Source of the DNA: Clostridiales bacterium
Lineage (GTDB): Bacteria; Bacillota; Clostridia; UBA1381
NCBI GenBank assembly: GCA_003453455.1
Contig: DMLG01000106.1
Span: 1 to 5,594, forward strand
Reading direction: 5' to 3'
DNA length: 5,594 bases
Positions within the stretch are counted from its first letter, which is position 1, and each line of letters opens with the position of its first letter. The position numbers and the translations under genes are program-made. Positions 4,629-5,594 of this stretch are shown here, piece by piece. The notes below the pieces were generated by a model. It was not told where the DNA came from. It saw only the letters and a program-made list of their open reading frames with translations, and did no database searches.

Positions 4629-5594
4629 TTGGAATACTTCCACTCCGTTTTGCTTGACAAGGACAAATGTCATGGCTGTACTAACTGCATTTCGCATTGT
4701 CCTACCGAGGCAATCCGTGTAAAGCACGGAAAGGCAAAAATCATAAAAGAACGCTGTATAGACTGCGGAGAATGTATAAAAGTATGTCAGTCTCACGCAA
4801 AAATTGCTGCGGCAGATAACTTTGACGCACTTAAAAATTTTAAATATAATGTTGCTATGCCCGCTCCGTCTTTTTATAGCCAATTCAGGAGCGAAACAAG
4901 CATAGATGCCATTTTAACCGCTTTTTTGAAAATCGGATTTGACGATGTTTTTGAGGTGGCGCGCGGTGCGGAATATGTTAGCTTTGCAACAAGGAAATTG
5001 CTTGCAGAAAAAACTTTTAAAAAGCCTGTTATCAGCTCTGCCTGCCCCGCTGTTTTGCGGCTTATAAGGGAGCGCTTTCCCAATCTTTTGGAAAATGTCC
5101 TTCCCATAATTTCTCCAATGGAGGCGGCTGCAATCCTCGCAAGAGAGGAAGCAAGAAAAAAAACAGGACTTTCAGATAGCGAAATCGGCGTGTTTTTCAT
5201 AACACCTTGCCCTGCAAAGGTTACAAGCATAAAGGCTCCGCTCACTCTCAAAAAATCGAATGTCAGCGGCGCAATTGCGGCAAAGGACGCCTTTGCAAAA
5301 ATCCGCCCGATAATAGAGACAATAGAAGAAATTCTACCTCTTTCGGTGTCGGGACGCGACGGTATTATATGGGCAAAAAGCGGCGGAGAATGTGCAGGAA
5401 CAGGGCTTGAAGACTGTATGTCGGTCGATGGAATTCATAATGTTATAACCGTTTTGGAGGAAATTGAATACGGCAAAGTGACAACTCTTGACTTTATCGA
5501 GCTGTCCGCTTGTACGAGCGGCTGTTCGGGCGGCGCATTAAATATTGTAAATCCATTCCTTGGCGCACGCCGTATATCCCAGCAGTCAAAAAAG
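4629..5594 (+). CDS. [4Fe-4S] and [FeFe]-hydrogenase-domain protein, sensory type (3' truncated by the window)
   Basis: Soluble iron-sulfur protein, 322 codons visible and still open at the right edge. It starts with two [4Fe-4S] motifs: C14-x2-C17-x2-C20-x3-C24 and C43-x2-C46-x2-C49-x3-C53. The [FeFe]-hydrogenase catalytic-type domain follows (from about 75). Its L1 motif is SSACP (136-140), L2 is TPCPAK (192-197), and L3 is ELSACTSGCSGG (291-302). C139, C194, C295 and C299 match the four cysteines that bind the H-cluster. A138 replaces the proton-transfer cysteine of catalytic enzymes, T192 replaces the usual Met of MPC, S293 replaces the usual Met of L3, and the GGGQP ending is GGALN. These changes are as I recall for the putative sensory group C/D hydrogenases (HydS/HfsB-like). 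Its place after NuoE-like, DRTGG and ATPase genes supports H2 or redox sensing rather than bulk H2 production. Start is TTG, with RBS GAGGTGA. The C-terminus, which may carry an extra domain such as PAS, is not visible. Confidence 0.88.
   Translation, partial: MEYFHSVLLDKDKCHGCTNCISHCPTEAIRVKHGKAKIIKERCIDCGECIKVCQSHAKIAAADNFDALKNFKYNVAMPAPSFYSQFRSETSIDAILTAFLKIGFDDVFEVARGAEYVSFATRKLLAEKTFKKPVISSACPAVLRLIRERFPNLLENVLPIISPMEAAAILAREEARKKTGLSDSEIGVFFITPCPAKVTSIKAPLTLKKSNVSGAIAAKDAFAKIRPIIETIEEILPLSVSGRDGIIWAKSGGECAGTGLEDCMSVDGIHNVITVLEEIEYGKVTTLDFIELSACTSGCSGGALNIVNPFLGARRISQQSKK

Noticed and set aside
5207..5410. Small + strand open frame of 67 codons inside the hydrogenase-like gene
   Set aside because: It is an out-of-frame shadow rich in Arg and Lys, and the enclosing frame carries clear hydrogenase motifs on both sides.

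Overview
The window looks like chromosomal DNA from a low-GC, anaerobic Gram-positive bacterium, most likely a Clostridia (Ruminococcaceae/Oscillospiraceae-like or an uncultured relative). The reasons are strong AAGGAGG-type ribosome binding sites, A+T-rich intergenic DNA, a TTG start, the Firmicutes-type trmK-nif3 gene pair and a hydrogenase-associated gene set typical of fermentative anaerobes. All seven genes are on the + strand and no RNA gene, IS element or CRISPR array is visible.

Region 1 (1-496) has no convincing gene. It is very A+T rich. It holds an almost perfect 53-nt palindrome (18-70) and at least six matches to the DnaA box TTATCCACA in both orientations between 166 and 456, one of them perfect. 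This is a good candidate for a DnaA-controlled region or a replication origin (oriC), although no dnaA, dnaN or rpmH gene is in view.

Region 2 (497-3185) is a tight housekeeping operon: trmK (tRNA adenine-22 N1 methyltransferase), a short-form Nif3-like dinuclear-metal protein, and rmuC (membrane-anchored coiled-coil protein linked to DNA recombination). The gaps are 4 and 12 nt. A hairpin with a T-rich tail directly after rmuC may end the transcript.

Region 3 (3186-5594) starts with an extended -10 promoter and a strong RBS and encodes a compact four-gene module: a NuoE-like thioredoxin-fold [2Fe-2S] protein, a stand-alone DRTGG-domain protein, an RsbW/SpoIIAB-like ATPase, and a [FeFe]-hydrogenase-like protein with two [4Fe-4S] clusters that runs off the right edge. 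The hydrogenase-like protein keeps the four cysteines that hold the H-cluster. It has alanine where catalytic enzymes have the proton-transfer cysteine, and altered L2 and L3 motifs, as in the so-called sensory hydrogenases. Together the module looks like a redox or H2 sensing device coupled to a phosphorylation or partner-switching output. It probably sits upstream of an electron-bifurcating hydrogenase operon beyond the window; that last part is inference.
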